Shown: in pieces, positions 7,841 to 16,018 of the stretch | How the letters are laid out: every line of letters starts with the position of its first letter | How positions within the stretch are numbered: position 1 is the first letter of the stretch | DNA from: Acholeplasmataceae bacterium | GTDB taxonomy: Bacteria; Bacillota_I; Bacilli_A; ML615J-28; CAG-698 | Reading direction: 5' to 3' | DNA: 29,607 bases | NCBI GenBank assembly: GCA_012839485.1 | Contig: DUNF01000011.1 | Span: forward strand, 1 to 29,607 | The notes under the pieces: model-generated | Told to the model about the DNA's origin: nothing | What the model saw: the letters and a program-made list of their open reading frames with translations, nothing else | The model's database searches: none | Position numbers and translations under genes: made by a program

Positions 7841-7870
7841 AAAAGGCTATTTTAAAAATAGCCTTTTATT
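7841..7870 (+). terminator. Intrinsic terminator after Big_2 lipoprotein
   Basis: The arms at 7841-7851 and 7857-7867 pair perfectly around a 5-base loop and end in a run of four Ts then ATT. The GGCTAT/ATAGCC core is the same as in the hairpin after the EF-G-like gene. Confidence 0.8.
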
Positions 7871-7884
7871 TAAGAGGAGATTTT

Positions 7885-8742
7885 ATGAAAAAATTAGCGA
7901 TTATTATATCTTCGTTGTTTCTAGTTTTTGTTTTATCTTATAGCGTTAAAGCAATTGAAAAAGCAAAAGAACAAACGATAACGATTAATACTAATGATAA
8001 TAGTTTGTATTACTTAGATATTGTTTTTGAAGAACAAGATAAAACAGGAGAGTTTACACCGAATATTGCAAACACATCTACTTTAGATCAAGCTAAAATT
8101 GCCAAGATTCTTGCTTTTGAAGATAGTTCAAACCCTAATCTTAAAAGTTCATATTTAAAGGGCAGTTATCATAAACTAGAAGGAAGTTTAGTTCCTGTAA
8201 GTGGGAAACATGCATTTATTTATCATGCTTCTGATGAGAGTTATTTTGAAGCAGAACAAAACAAAATCAAAGCTTTTAAGATTGTGGTTGTGAAAGAGGA
8301 CTTAAGTGTTCAAGTATCTGATTTGATTGTTGTAGATACTTATCATACTGCTTTAGATTATAATCTTGATACTAATGAAGTTTCAATTAAAGCAAATAAA
8401 TTAGAAGCATTACTTTTTGCTTTGGTAGCATCTTTTGTTTCAATTGTTTTGCAATTAGTTTTGTTTTTTATAATGAAGTTTTCGTTTAAAGAGCATAGTG
8501 TTAGATTTGGTTTTATTAGTGGAACAATTACAATCGCAGTTTCGATTGCCCTAACATATGCTATTCAAATGGATAGTCGAAGTTTTGCTTATCAAACATT
8601 GTTTATTTTTTCTGGAGTTGGGATGTTACTTCAAGTAATAATTTATCCAATTGCAATTAAAATGAAAAAAAGTGTTTTGTATGCGATACTCGCAAGTATA
8701 ATTAACTTGCTAGTTTTATTAATAATGATGCAATTTATTTAA
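7885..8742 (+). CDS. Membrane protein of unknown function with extracellular domain
   Basis: I do not recognise this 285-residue protein. It has an N-terminal hydrophobic signal or anchor (about 4-23), an extracellular-type region of about 150 residues rich in short beta strands, and four predicted membrane helices at about 173-197, 207-228, 236-257 and 262-284. No catalytic motif, cysteine pair or metal site stands out. AAGAGGAG lies eight bases before the ATG. It is flanked by terminators on both sides, so it appears to be a single gene. A link to the preceding lipoprotein is suggested only by proximity. The layout (secreted domain, then four helices) could suit a sensor or a transport accessory subunit, but no function can be claimed. 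Confidence 0.75.
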   Translation: MKKLAIIISSLFLVFVLSYSVKAIEKAKEQTITINTNDNSLYYLDIVFEEQDKTGEFTPNIANTSTLDQAKIAKILAFEDSSNPNLKSSYLKGSYHKLEGSLVPVSGKHAFIYHASDESYFEAEQNKIKAFKIVVVKEDLSVQVSDLIVVDTYHTALDYNLDTNEVSIKANKLEALLFALVASFVSIVLQLVLFFIMKFSFKEHSVRFGFISGTITIAVSIALTYAIQMDSRSFAYQTLFIFSGVGMLLQVIIYPIAIKMKKSVLYAILASIINLLVLLIMMQFI

Positions 8743-8764
8743 AGGGCTATTAGCCCTTTTTTAT
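8741..8764 (+). terminator. Intrinsic terminator after membrane-protein gene
   Basis: The stem AAAGGGCT (8741-8748) pairs with AGCCCTTT (8752-8759) around a 3-base loop, followed by Ts. It overlaps the stop codon and runs into the next promoter. Confidence 0.8.
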
Positions 8765-8792
8765 TGAAAAAGGGGAGTTTTTTTGATATAAT
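8764..8792 (+). promoter_or_regulatory. Promoter of the leuS operon
   Basis: TTGAAA (8764-8769), a 17-base spacer and TATAAT (8787-8792) preceded by TGA, making an extended -10. The first start codon (8819) is 26 bases downstream, with AAGGAGA before it. There is no room for a T-box leader. Confidence 0.8.
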
Positions 8793-8818
8793 AAGATTAC
8801 CTTTATAAGGAGATAGAT

Positions 8819-9625
8819 ATGTTTAGAAGATTAAGAGATGGGCTATTTAGTCCTAGTAGCGTTGCAGGCTACTATGGAGATAAATGGTGGATAACTTTAA
8901 TATTTAGTATAATTTTACTTGCGCTTTATGTTGCAGTGCCAATATTTAATGCAACAAGCTATAAATATATACCTAGCGAAACTAAGTCAATTGTTATGAA
9001 CGAAGCTTATGGTCAAGAGCTAGATTATAAAATTGCAAATGGGGAATTAAAAAATACAGGTAGTAAATCTGGCATTGCTTTTAAAATTGCGGATTTAACT
9101 GTTATGATTGATCCAAAGCACCAATTTTTATATGATACAAATACTAAACCATATGTTTGGTTTGGCAAGAATTTAGTAAGAGTTAAAGGTTTAGGTACTG
9201 ATATAGAGTTTTATTATAGTGAGCAGGAGTTATTAAATAATTTAGATTTTAATAAATTAGCAGAAAAAGATTATGCTACTTGGGATCTTTTATTTGCATC
9301 TTTTGAGAAAAAAGCAAATGAGAAATTCGATGAATTATTACCACTTACAATTCTTTTAGAAATTTCTAAAGCAATTGGGGTGATAGTTGTTTTATCATTA
9401 GTTCTTGCTGCTTTTTCTAAAATAAACTTGAAAGTTAATTTTGGAAGATTATGGCAACTGACTATTTATATTTTAACACCACTAATAATTGGTAAGTTAT
9501 TTGCTTCATTATATGACTGGATTTTTGCTTATTATATAGGTTTATTGATGACGTTTTCTTATAGTAACAGACTTAATTTTACATTATATCATCAAGGAGG
9601 TTCTAATGATGAATTACAATCATAA
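8819..9625 (+). CDS. Membrane protein, possibly DUF1189-like
   Basis: A 268-residue protein with one hydrophobic helix near the N terminus (about 23-43), a soluble loop of roughly 130 residues, and three further helices in the last third (about 180-200, 210-230 and 233-250). The opening MFRRLRDGLFSPSSVAGYY, with a short amphipathic stretch, S-P, and then a membrane helix, resembles DUF1189-type membrane proteins of Firmicutes, but I could not confirm this. No catalytic residues are evident. It is the first gene of the leuS operon, and its last 20 bases overlap the leuS start in another frame, so the leuS ribosome binding site lies inside this gene. Function unknown. Confidence 0.75.
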   Translation: MFRRLRDGLFSPSSVAGYYGDKWWITLIFSIILLALYVAVPIFNATSYKYIPSETKSIVMNEAYGQELDYKIANGELKNTGSKSGIAFKIADLTVMIDPKHQFLYDTNTKPYVWFGKNLVRVKGLGTDIEFYYSEQELLNNLDFNKLAEKDYATWDLLFASFEKKANEKFDELLPLTILLEISKAIGVIVVLSLVLAAFSKINLKVNFGRLWQLTIYILTPLIIGKLFASLYDWIFAYYIGLLMTFSYSNRLNFTLYHQGGSNDELQS

Positions 9626-12026
9626 AAAAATTGAAAAGAAATGGCAAAAATATTGGGAAGACAATAAGTCTTTTAAGACGATTACTGATTATAGTAAACC
9701 CAAATTTTATGCTTTAGATATGTTTCCTTATCCATCTGGAGCAGGACTTCATGTGGGGCACCCTGAAGGATATACAGCTGTAGATATTGTTTCAAGAATG
9801 AAACTAATGCAAGGATATAATGTTTTACATCCAATGGGTTTTGATGCTTTTGGTTTACCTGCGGAGCAATATGCATTAAAGACAGGTAAGAGTCCGGCTG
9901 AATTTACTTATAAGAACATTGAAAATTTTAGAAAACAAATGAAGATGATTGGTTTATCGTATGATTGGGATCGTGAAGTTGTTACTTGTGATCCGGAATA
10001 TTATAAATGGACCCAATGGATTTTCACTGTTTTATATAAACAAGGTTTAGCTGAGATTCAAAATGTAGAGGTAAATTGGTGCGAAAAACTAGGAACAGTT
10101 CTAGCAAATGAAGAAGTATTAAATGTAAATGGTAAGATGGTTAGCGAAATAGGTAAACATCCAGTAGTAAAAAAACCAATGAGACAATGGGTTTTGAAGA
10201 TTACAGAATACGCAGAAGAACTATTAAGTGGTTTAGATAACTTAGACTGGCCAGAAAACTTAAAAGAAATGCAAAGAAACTGGATTGGTAAAAGTGAAGG
10301 AGCAGAAATTACTTTTAAGATTTCTAAAACAGATGAAGAGTTTACTGTTTTTACTACTAGAGCTGATACTTTATTTGGAGCAACTTATTGTGTGTTTGCA
10401 CCTGAACATCCATTAATTAAAAAACTAGTTCCAAGTAGATATAAGAAACAAGTAGAAGAATATCAAGCATTAGCTAAAGCTAAATCTGATCTAGAAAGAA
10501 CAGATTTAAATAAAGATAAAACTGGAGTATTTACTGGGCTATATGCAATTAATCCAGTTAATAATAAAGAAATTCCAATTTGGATTGCTGACTATGTATT
10601 AATAAATTACGGAACAGGGGCAATTATGGCAGTTCCTGGCCATGACCAAAGAGACTATGAGTTTGCAAAGAAATTTAAATTAGATATTATTCCTGTTTTA
10701 GACGGTGATATAAGTGAACAGGCTTATGAAGGAGATGCCTTACATATTAACTCAGGCTTCTTAGATGGCTTAAATAAGGAAGATGCAATTAGAAGAATGC
10801 TTGAATATTTAGAAGCTAAAGGAATAGGTAAAAAGGAAGTTAACTATAAACTAAGAGATTGGATTTTTAGTCGTCAAAGATATTGGGGCGAACCTTTCCC
10901 TGTTGTGTTTTTAGAAGATGGAACAATTGAAATTTTAGATGAAAATGAATTACCTTTAGAATTACCAAAACTTAAGAAAATTACACCTTCAAAAACTGGA
11001 GAATCACCTTTAGTTAATGCAACTGAATGGTTACATGTAATGACTAAAGATGGCCTAAAAGGTAAAAGAGATACCAATACAATGCCTCAATGGGCAGGGT
11101 CTTGTTGGTACTTCTTAGCTTATGCTTTAAAAGAAGAAGGGGGTTATATTCCTCTTAGTAGCGAAAAAGCCAAGAAGATTTTAAATTACTGGTTACCCGT
11201 TGATTTATATATTGGTGGTACTGAACATGCAGTTGGTCACTTACTTTATTCTCGTTTTTGGTATAAAGTATTACATGATGTTGGTTTACTGGAAACTGAT
11301 GAACCATTCTTAAAGTTATTTAATCAAGGAATGATTTTAGGTAGTGATGGTGAGAAAATGAGTAAATCAAAAGGTAATGTAGTTAACCCAGATGATATTA
11401 TTGAAGAATTTGGTGCTGACTCTTTAAGGTTATATGAAATGTTTATGGGACCATTAGAGGCTACTAAACCTTGGTCAACACAAAATATTGAAGGGCCAAG
11501 AAGATTCTTAGAAAGAGTTTATCGTTTATATAAAGAAGTATATAAGCCAGCCAAAGAAAATAAGAATTTAGAAAAGATTTATCACCAAACAGTCAAGAAA
11601 GTTACTGAAGATTATGAAAATTTAAGATTTAATACAGCTATTAGTCAAATGATGATTTTTATTAATGAGTGTTATAAAGATCCAAATATTCCAAATGAAT
11701 ATATGGAAGGATTCTTAAAACTTTTAGCCCCAGTATGTCCTCATATTACCGAAGAGCTAAATGAGACAGTTTTAAAGAGCAACGTTTTACTTACTAATCA
11801 AAAATGGCCAACTTATGATGAGGCAAAAACTGTGGAGAATTTAGTAACTTATGTTTTCCAAGTTAATGGCAAGATTAGAGACAAGGCAGAAGTTAGTGTT
11901 GATACTACTAAAGAAGAAATTGAAAGTTTAGCTTTAGCTTCAGAAAATATCCAAAAATATATTGATGGTAAACCTATAAGAAGGATTATCGTAGTTTCTG
12001 GAAAGCTAGTAAATATTGTAGTATAA
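9606..12026 (+). CDS. leuS: Leucyl-tRNA synthetase
   Basis: An 806-residue class I aminoacyl-tRNA synthetase of the bacterial LeuRS length. It charges tRNA-Leu with leucine in the cytoplasm. The Rossmann HIGH motif is HVGH (49-52, within PYPSGAGLHVGHPEGYT), and KMSKS is at 584-588. The inserted editing domain CP1 is present, with FTTRADTLFGATY and GTGAIMAVPGHDQRDYEF, so mischarged residues can be hydrolysed. The anticodon-binding and C-terminal domains follow (NGKIRDKAEV). The strong AAGGAGG at 9594-9600 suits either ATG 9606 (5 bases away) or ATG 9609 (8 bases away); the choice changes one residue. The start overlaps the preceding gene and the next gene begins one base after the stop, so this is the middle of an operon. 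Confidence 0.98.
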   Translation: MMNYNHKKIEKKWQKYWEDNKSFKTITDYSKPKFYALDMFPYPSGAGLHVGHPEGYTAVDIVSRMKLMQGYNVLHPMGFDAFGLPAEQYALKTGKSPAEFTYKNIENFRKQMKMIGLSYDWDREVVTCDPEYYKWTQWIFTVLYKQGLAEIQNVEVNWCEKLGTVLANEEVLNVNGKMVSEIGKHPVVKKPMRQWVLKITEYAEELLSGLDNLDWPENLKEMQRNWIGKSEGAEITFKISKTDEEFTVFTTRADTLFGATYCVFAPEHPLIKKLVPSRYKKQVEEYQALAKAKSDLERTDLNKDKTGVFTGLYAINPVNNKEIPIWIADYVLINYGTGAIMAVPGHDQRDYEFAKKFKLDIIPVLDGDISEQAYEGDALHINSGFLDGLNKEDAIRRMLEYLEAKGIGKKEVNYKLRDWIFSRQRYWGEPFPVVFLEDGTIEILDENELPLELPKLKKITPSKTGESPLVNATEWLHVMTKDGLKGKRDTNTMPQWAGSCWYFLAYALKEEGGYIPLSSEKAKKILNYWLPVDLYIGGTEHAVGHLLYSRFWYKVLHDVGLLETDEPFLKLFNQGMILGSDGEKMSKSKGNVVNPDDIIEEFGADSLRLYEMFMGPLEATKPWSTQNIEGPRRFLERVYRLYKEVYKPAKENKNLEKIYHQTVKKVTEDYENLRFNTAISQMMIFINECYKDPNIPNEYMEGFLKLLAPVCPHITEELNETVLKSNVLLTNQKWPTYDEAKTVENLVTYVFQVNGKIRDKAEVSVDTTKEEIESLALASENIQKYIDGKPIRRIIVVSGKLVNIVV

Positions 12027-12027
12027 A

Positions 12028-12804
12028 ATGTTACCAGAATTTATCAAAGACTTCTTTATTGATAGTTATACTTTACTGGCAATTATTGGAGTTTTATCGT
12101 TAATCTTATATGTTATTCTTTATTTAGAAAAGAAACTAAATTATTCAAGAAAGAGAGTAAACAAGATTTTAGTAATAGGAGCAATCTCTGGGGTAATAAC
12201 TTTAGTTTTTGCTTTGCTTTTTGATTTGTTAGTTCATTATTTAAAAAGTGGAGAAGTAAGATTTGGAGTTACCTTTTTAGGTGGAGTTATACCAGGGCTA
12301 ATTTGCTTTACTTTACTTAATTACTATTTTAATAAAGACGAAAGAGAAAATTTAAAAGAGATTTTAGGTGTTTTAGTTAGAGGAATAATTTTAGGACATA
12401 TGTTTGGAAGAATTGGTTGTTTTCTAGCAGGATGTTGTTACGGCAAGCCTACTGATTCAATATTTGGTGTTATTTATCCTGATGTACCTTATTCACCAAG
12501 AGGCGAAATTTTTGAAGAGTATGGTGAAGGAGTAGCAGTACATCCAACACAACTTTATGAAGCTTCATTTTTACTTTGTTTGTTTTTAATTTTGCATTTT
12601 GTACCGAAATTAAGAGAAAATAGTTTTGTAATTTATTTATTTAGTTATGGTGTATTTAGATTTTTTATTGAGTTTATTAGAGGCGATGATAGAGGGAGTT
12701 TAATTCCTTTTCTTAGCCCATCACAAATATTATCATTTATTTTGATAGTTATGGGTGCAGTTGTTTTACTCTATAGATATTATCAAAAAAGGAGCATAAA
12801 ATGA
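12028..12804 (+). CDS. lgt: Lgt-like (prolipoprotein diacylglyceryl transferase family) membrane protein
   Basis: A 258-residue polytopic membrane protein of the Lgt family, whose classical members move diacylglycerol from phosphatidylglycerol to the lipobox cysteine of prolipoproteins. Family features: GRIGCFLAGCCYG (127-139), AVHPTQLYE (170-178) and the FFIEFIRGDDRG segment (212-223). About seven hydrophobic segments are visible. Two key positions differ from E. coli Lgt: the HGG histidine is replaced in FLGG (83-86), and RIGN is RIGC, with a following CC pair. This variant occurs in a recognised side branch annotated as Lgt, so diacylglyceryl transferase activity is likely by annotation but not secure. 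The start has no clear ribosome binding site and lies one base after leuS, suggesting re-initiation. Its stop overlaps the start of a lipoprotein gene (ATGA), a possible substrate. Confidence 0.8.
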   Translation: MLPEFIKDFFIDSYTLLAIIGVLSLILYVILYLEKKLNYSRKRVNKILVIGAISGVITLVFALLFDLLVHYLKSGEVRFGVTFLGGVIPGLICFTLLNYYFNKDERENLKEILGVLVRGIILGHMFGRIGCFLAGCCYGKPTDSIFGVIYPDVPYSPRGEIFEEYGEGVAVHPTQLYEASFLLCLFLILHFVPKLRENSFVIYLFSYGVFRFFIEFIRGDDRGSLIPFLSPSQILSFILIVMGAVVLLYRYYQKRSIK

Positions 12805-15275
12805 AAAAATACATTTGGTTAGTCCTATTGGTTTTAGTATTTGCTTTAAGTGGGTGTAATAAAGTTGATTTTACTCTTACTAAAACTAAGTATGAATTAT
12901 ACGTAAATGAAAGTGCTGATTTAGAATATCAAACAAAGATGAGTAATCTAAAAATAGAAATTAAAATTGAAGATGAGACTATCGCAAGTGCTAATGAAAT
13001 TACGATTAAAGGTTTAAGTGTAGGGGAAACTAAAGCTAAAGTTGTTGTGAATGAGAAAGAACAAAAGCAAGAAATTACAATAGTAGTTTCTGAAGTTCCT
13101 TATTTAAGAGTTGAACCGGAGTCGGAAAATACAACTAGAGAAGAAGAGTTAACTTTAAATTTAGTAACTAATATTTTAAGTCCAGTTTATACTTATACTT
13201 CAAGTAATCCTAGTGTTGCTAGTGTAAATAATCAAGGTGTTATTCATACTCATACTTATGGCAATGCTTTAATTACAGTTCATGAGGCTAATACTAACTT
13301 AACTGCAACTTTTGAAGTTTTTGTATCAGAAGCAAAAGAGTTAGTTTTAGAAACTGCAGATTATAATTTGTTAACTGAGTATTTAAATGGTTTTCAAGAA
13401 GGAGATATCCTGATTTTACAAGGAGAATTAGAATTTACAGAAGAGTTAGAATTTTCTAATCTTACATTTATTTTAAGAGGTAAATTAATAGCTCCTCGCA
13501 TGACTTTTGATAATGTTAGTCTTGTAGGTGAAGAAGGTAGTCTTGAAAGTGAAGATATTAAAGTAGCTGGTAACACTACATTTAAAAATATTCATTCAAC
13601 AAGTAATTTAAATATAGATTCAGGATCTATTTTGTTTGAAGATTCTGATTTAGGAAATGTTTATCTTAATAATGGTGGCATTAGTTTAATTAATAAAGGT
13701 AGTCTAAACCAAATTGACTTTACAAATATTGCTAGTTTAGAAAATGTTATTAATGTCGTTAATTATGGTACGATTAAAGAAACTAATGATGCGTTAATAC
13801 TATCTGACTTAATCAATAAAGATAATTTAACTTTTGATAATAGAGGTGAGTATTTTACTTTTGAGGAAAAGGTTTATTTAAATAAAGATCTTTTAGTTAA
13901 TGGCAAGAAGAGAACTATTTACCAAGATGGTTATGATTTAGATACTGTGTATCTAAGTGATATTTCTTCTTCAATCCAAGATACTTTAACTGATTTTTGG
14001 CTTTTAGAAAGCGCAAGAAAAGTTGTTATTAGTACAGATAATTATGGCTTAAAAGTTAGTGATCTTAATTTAATTAAAGAATCAGTTTTAGAACTTGAAA
14101 GTTTAGATTTAGGCGAAGCAACACTAGCAAACAATATGATTGCTAGTAGTCAGTTCGCTGGTTTAAGTTCTTTAAAAGAAATTATATTACCTAATAATTT
14201 AAACAAGATCTCTAGTAATGCTTTTACTGGAACTGGTATTGAAGCTATTAGAATTCCTGGTTTAGTAAAGCAAGTTGAAGAAGATGCTTTTGGTAATTAT
14301 AAAGCAGGTCCTGTTACTTTGTTTGAAGTGCATTTAGAATCTTTAGTACCAAAAGGAGAAGAGTTTGTTTATGGATTTTCACCATTTACAAGATTCTTTG
14401 TTTCTGCTCCTCACGTAGATAAGTATCAAAATGAATGGGGTCAATATTCTGTAACTATCCCATATTTAGATTATCGTAAAGTTTATTATAATAATTATAT
14501 TTTTAGAGAAGCTACTAGATATGGAGACTATTATTTGTCACCAATAAACTTTACTGAAATAGAAATAGTTTATTATGCAGGTGAGATAAAAGAAGATTTA
14601 ATTCCTAATACTTATGTGTTAGAAAAAGAATATAAGGTTACAAGAATAGGAGAGAATGCTTTTAGGGATACGGTTAAAAATGGACTTGCAATTGAACTTG
14701 TAATGCCGGATAACGTTAGAGAAATTTGCGATTATGCTTTTAATGGCTTTGGCACAATTTCTAAACTTGATTTAAATAATGTAAAGCGTGTTGGTAAATA
14801 TGCTTTTCAAAATATTGATTATACTTTTACTGTGATTGATGCGCCAAACTTAACCCAATTATGGGATTATGCTTTTGAAGGACTAGCTTTAGTTACTACG
14901 ATTAACTTCCCTAATATTTATCATATTGGAGAGTATGCTATTTCTGGAATGAGGTCTTTAGAAAGAGTTTATGCACCTAAGTTGCAACATTTAAGTAATG
15001 GTAGTTTAGTAAATAATGATAGTTTAGTTGAAATAGTTTTAGGGCCTGTTAGTGAATGTGGTTCATTTACGATTACTGCACCTAAGAAAGCAAGAGTTTG
15101 GGATTTTACGCATAGTGAAATTGATAAAACAACTGGTTTAGTTAGGGTTGTAGAGCCTCATTTTGGAACTGCTTGGAATACAAATACTAAAGCTATTGAT
15201 ACAGTTTATTGCAATATGGATGTTGTAGAGTATTTTAGATCGAAACTTCCAAATGCTACTGTAATAGGTAGATAA
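12801..15275 (+). CDS. Large lipoprotein with Big_2-like and LRR_5 (BspA-type) repeats
   Basis: An 824-residue surface lipoprotein. The signal peptide ends in the lipobox LSGC (16-19). The N-terminal third holds Ig-like strands, including a Big_2-type unit with YTSSNPSVASVNNQGVI at about residues 131-150. The middle (about 180-400) has repeated short strands suggestive of a beta-helix. From about 440 onward there are LRR_5 repeats of the BspA kind ('L..I.LP..L..I...AF', 'VTRIGENAF', 'NVREICDYAFNGF', 'VKRVGKYAFQ'), which continue to near the end. Such proteins are usually adhesins or ligand-binding surface proteins. GGAG lies 7 bases before the ATG. The gene is translationally coupled to the Lgt-like gene upstream and sits one base before the methyltransferase. 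Confidence 0.88.
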   Translation: MKKYIWLVLLVLVFALSGCNKVDFTLTKTKYELYVNESADLEYQTKMSNLKIEIKIEDETIASANEITIKGLSVGETKAKVVVNEKEQKQEITIVVSEVPYLRVEPESENTTREEELTLNLVTNILSPVYTYTSSNPSVASVNNQGVIHTHTYGNALITVHEANTNLTATFEVFVSEAKELVLETADYNLLTEYLNGFQEGDILILQGELEFTEELEFSNLTFILRGKLIAPRMTFDNVSLVGEEGSLESEDIKVAGNTTFKNIHSTSNLNIDSGSILFEDSDLGNVYLNNGGISLINKGSLNQIDFTNIASLENVINVVNYGTIKETNDALILSDLINKDNLTFDNRGEYFTFEEKVYLNKDLLVNGKKRTIYQDGYDLDTVYLSDISSSIQDTLTDFWLLESARKVVISTDNYGLKVSDLNLIKESVLELESLDLGEATLANNMIASSQFAGLSSLKEIILPNNLNKISSNAFTGTGIEAIRIPGLVKQVEEDAFGNYKAGPVTLFEVHLESLVPKGEEFVYGFSPFTRFFVSAPHVDKYQNEWGQYSVTIPYLDYRKVYYNNYIFREATRYGDYYLSPINFTEIEIVYYAGEIKEDLIPNTYVLEKEYKVTRIGENAFRDTVKNGLAIELVMPDNVREICDYAFNGFGTISKLDLNNVKRVGKYAFQNIDYTFTVIDAPNLTQLWDYAFEGLALVTTINFPNIYHIGEYAISGMRSLERVYAPKLQHLSNGSLVNNDSLVEIVLGPVSECGSFTITAPKKARVWDFTHSEIDKTTGLVRVVEPHFGTAWNTNTKAIDTVYCNMDVVEYFRSKLPNATVIGR

Positions 15276-15276
15276 T

Positions 15277-15861
15277 ATGAGTCATTATTATCTTAATGAT
15301 CCTAATTTAAAAAGTGATAAGAGAATTATTACTTATGAATATTATGGAAAAGAATTAAAGTTTTATAGCGATTTAGGAGTGTTTTCTAAAAATAAAATTG
15401 ATAGAGGAACCGATATTCTTTTAAATACTTTAGAGTTAGAAGGAAAAAGAGTTTTAGATTTAGGCTCGGGGATTGGTGTTATAGGTGTTGCTTTAGCAAG
15501 CAGAGATAAAATGTTAGAAGTTACATCAACTGATGTAAATGAAAGAGCCTTAGCCTTAGCCAAAGAAAACTACGAACTAAACGGTATTAAAAACTATTCT
15601 GTATTTAAAAGTGATGGTTATGAAAATATCAAAGATAGTTTTGATTTAATTGTTTTGAATCCACCTATAAGAGCAGGAAAACAAATAGTTGATAAACTAG
15701 TTTTGGGTGCGATTAATTACTTGAATCCTAATAGCTATATCTGGATTGTAATTAGGAAGAGCCAAGGAGCGCCATCTTTAGTAACGAGGATGGAAGAAGT
15801 ATATCAAGAAGTAGAAATAGTCAAAAAGAAAAAAGACTATTGGATTATAAAAGCAAGATAA
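15277..15861 (+). CDS. ybxB: RsmC/YbxB-like class I SAM-dependent methyltransferase
   Basis: A 194-residue methyltransferase with the RsmC (MTS) fold. SAM-binding motif I is VLDLGSGIGVIG (59-70), the acidic motif II is TSTDVNERAL (around D86), and the catalytic motif is LNPPIRAG (127-134), matching NPPFHAG of guanine-N2 rRNA methyltransferases RsmC/RlmG. It corresponds to only one of the two domains of E. coli RsmC. In Bacillus the similar gene ybxB lies directly before rpoB, as here, which supports orthology. The start is one base after the preceding stop and has no clear ribosome binding site. A strong terminator follows, so it ends the leuS operon and is not on the rpoB transcript. Methylation of rRNA is inferred from the family. 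Confidence 0.85.
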   Translation: MSHYYLNDPNLKSDKRIITYEYYGKELKFYSDLGVFSKNKIDRGTDILLNTLELEGKRVLDLGSGIGVIGVALASRDKMLEVTSTDVNERALALAKENYELNGIKNYSVFKSDGYENIKDSFDLIVLNPPIRAGKQIVDKLVLGAINYLNPNSYIWIVIRKSQGAPSLVTRMEEVYQEVEIVKKKKDYWIIKAR

Positions 15862-15888
15862 AAGAGCTAATTAATTAGCTCTTTTTTT
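15861..15888 (+). terminator. Strong intrinsic terminator ending the leuS operon
   Basis: A perfectly paired AAAGAGCTAATT/AATTAGCTCTTT palindrome (15861-15884; workable stem 10 bp with a 4-base loop), followed by a T run to 15888. Confidence 0.9.
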
Positions 15889-15919
15889 ATTAAAAAGATA
15901 ATATTTTTTTAATTTGCCC

Positions 15920-15948
15920 TTGACTTTACTCTTCAAATATATTATAAT
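15920..15948 (+). promoter_or_regulatory. Strong promoter for rpoB-rpoC
   Basis: TTGACT (15920-15925), a 17-base spacer and TATAAT (15943-15948): the best consensus match in the window. Transcription should begin near 15955, giving a leader of about 64 bases with a small GC hairpin. Confidence 0.88.
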
Positions 15949-15968
15949 AATTGTTAGTGTTAATAAAA

Positions 15969-15985
15969 TGGGCATAATGCGCCCA
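15969..15985 (+). promoter_or_regulatory. Hairpin in the rpoB leader
   Basis: TGGGC (15969-15973) pairs with GCCCA (15981-15985) around a 7-base loop, in otherwise AT-rich leader. There is no T run, so it is not a terminator. It might stabilise the mRNA 5' end or bind a regulator; neither is shown by the sequence. Confidence 0.4.
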
Positions 15986-16018
15986 ATTAGCTAAATATAT
16001 AGGTGAGGTGAAAAAGTA

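Noticed and set aside
8793..9605. A T-box riboswitch controlling leuS
   Set aside because: The promoter lies only 26 bases before the first gene and leuS is second in the operon; no leader of sufficient length exists.
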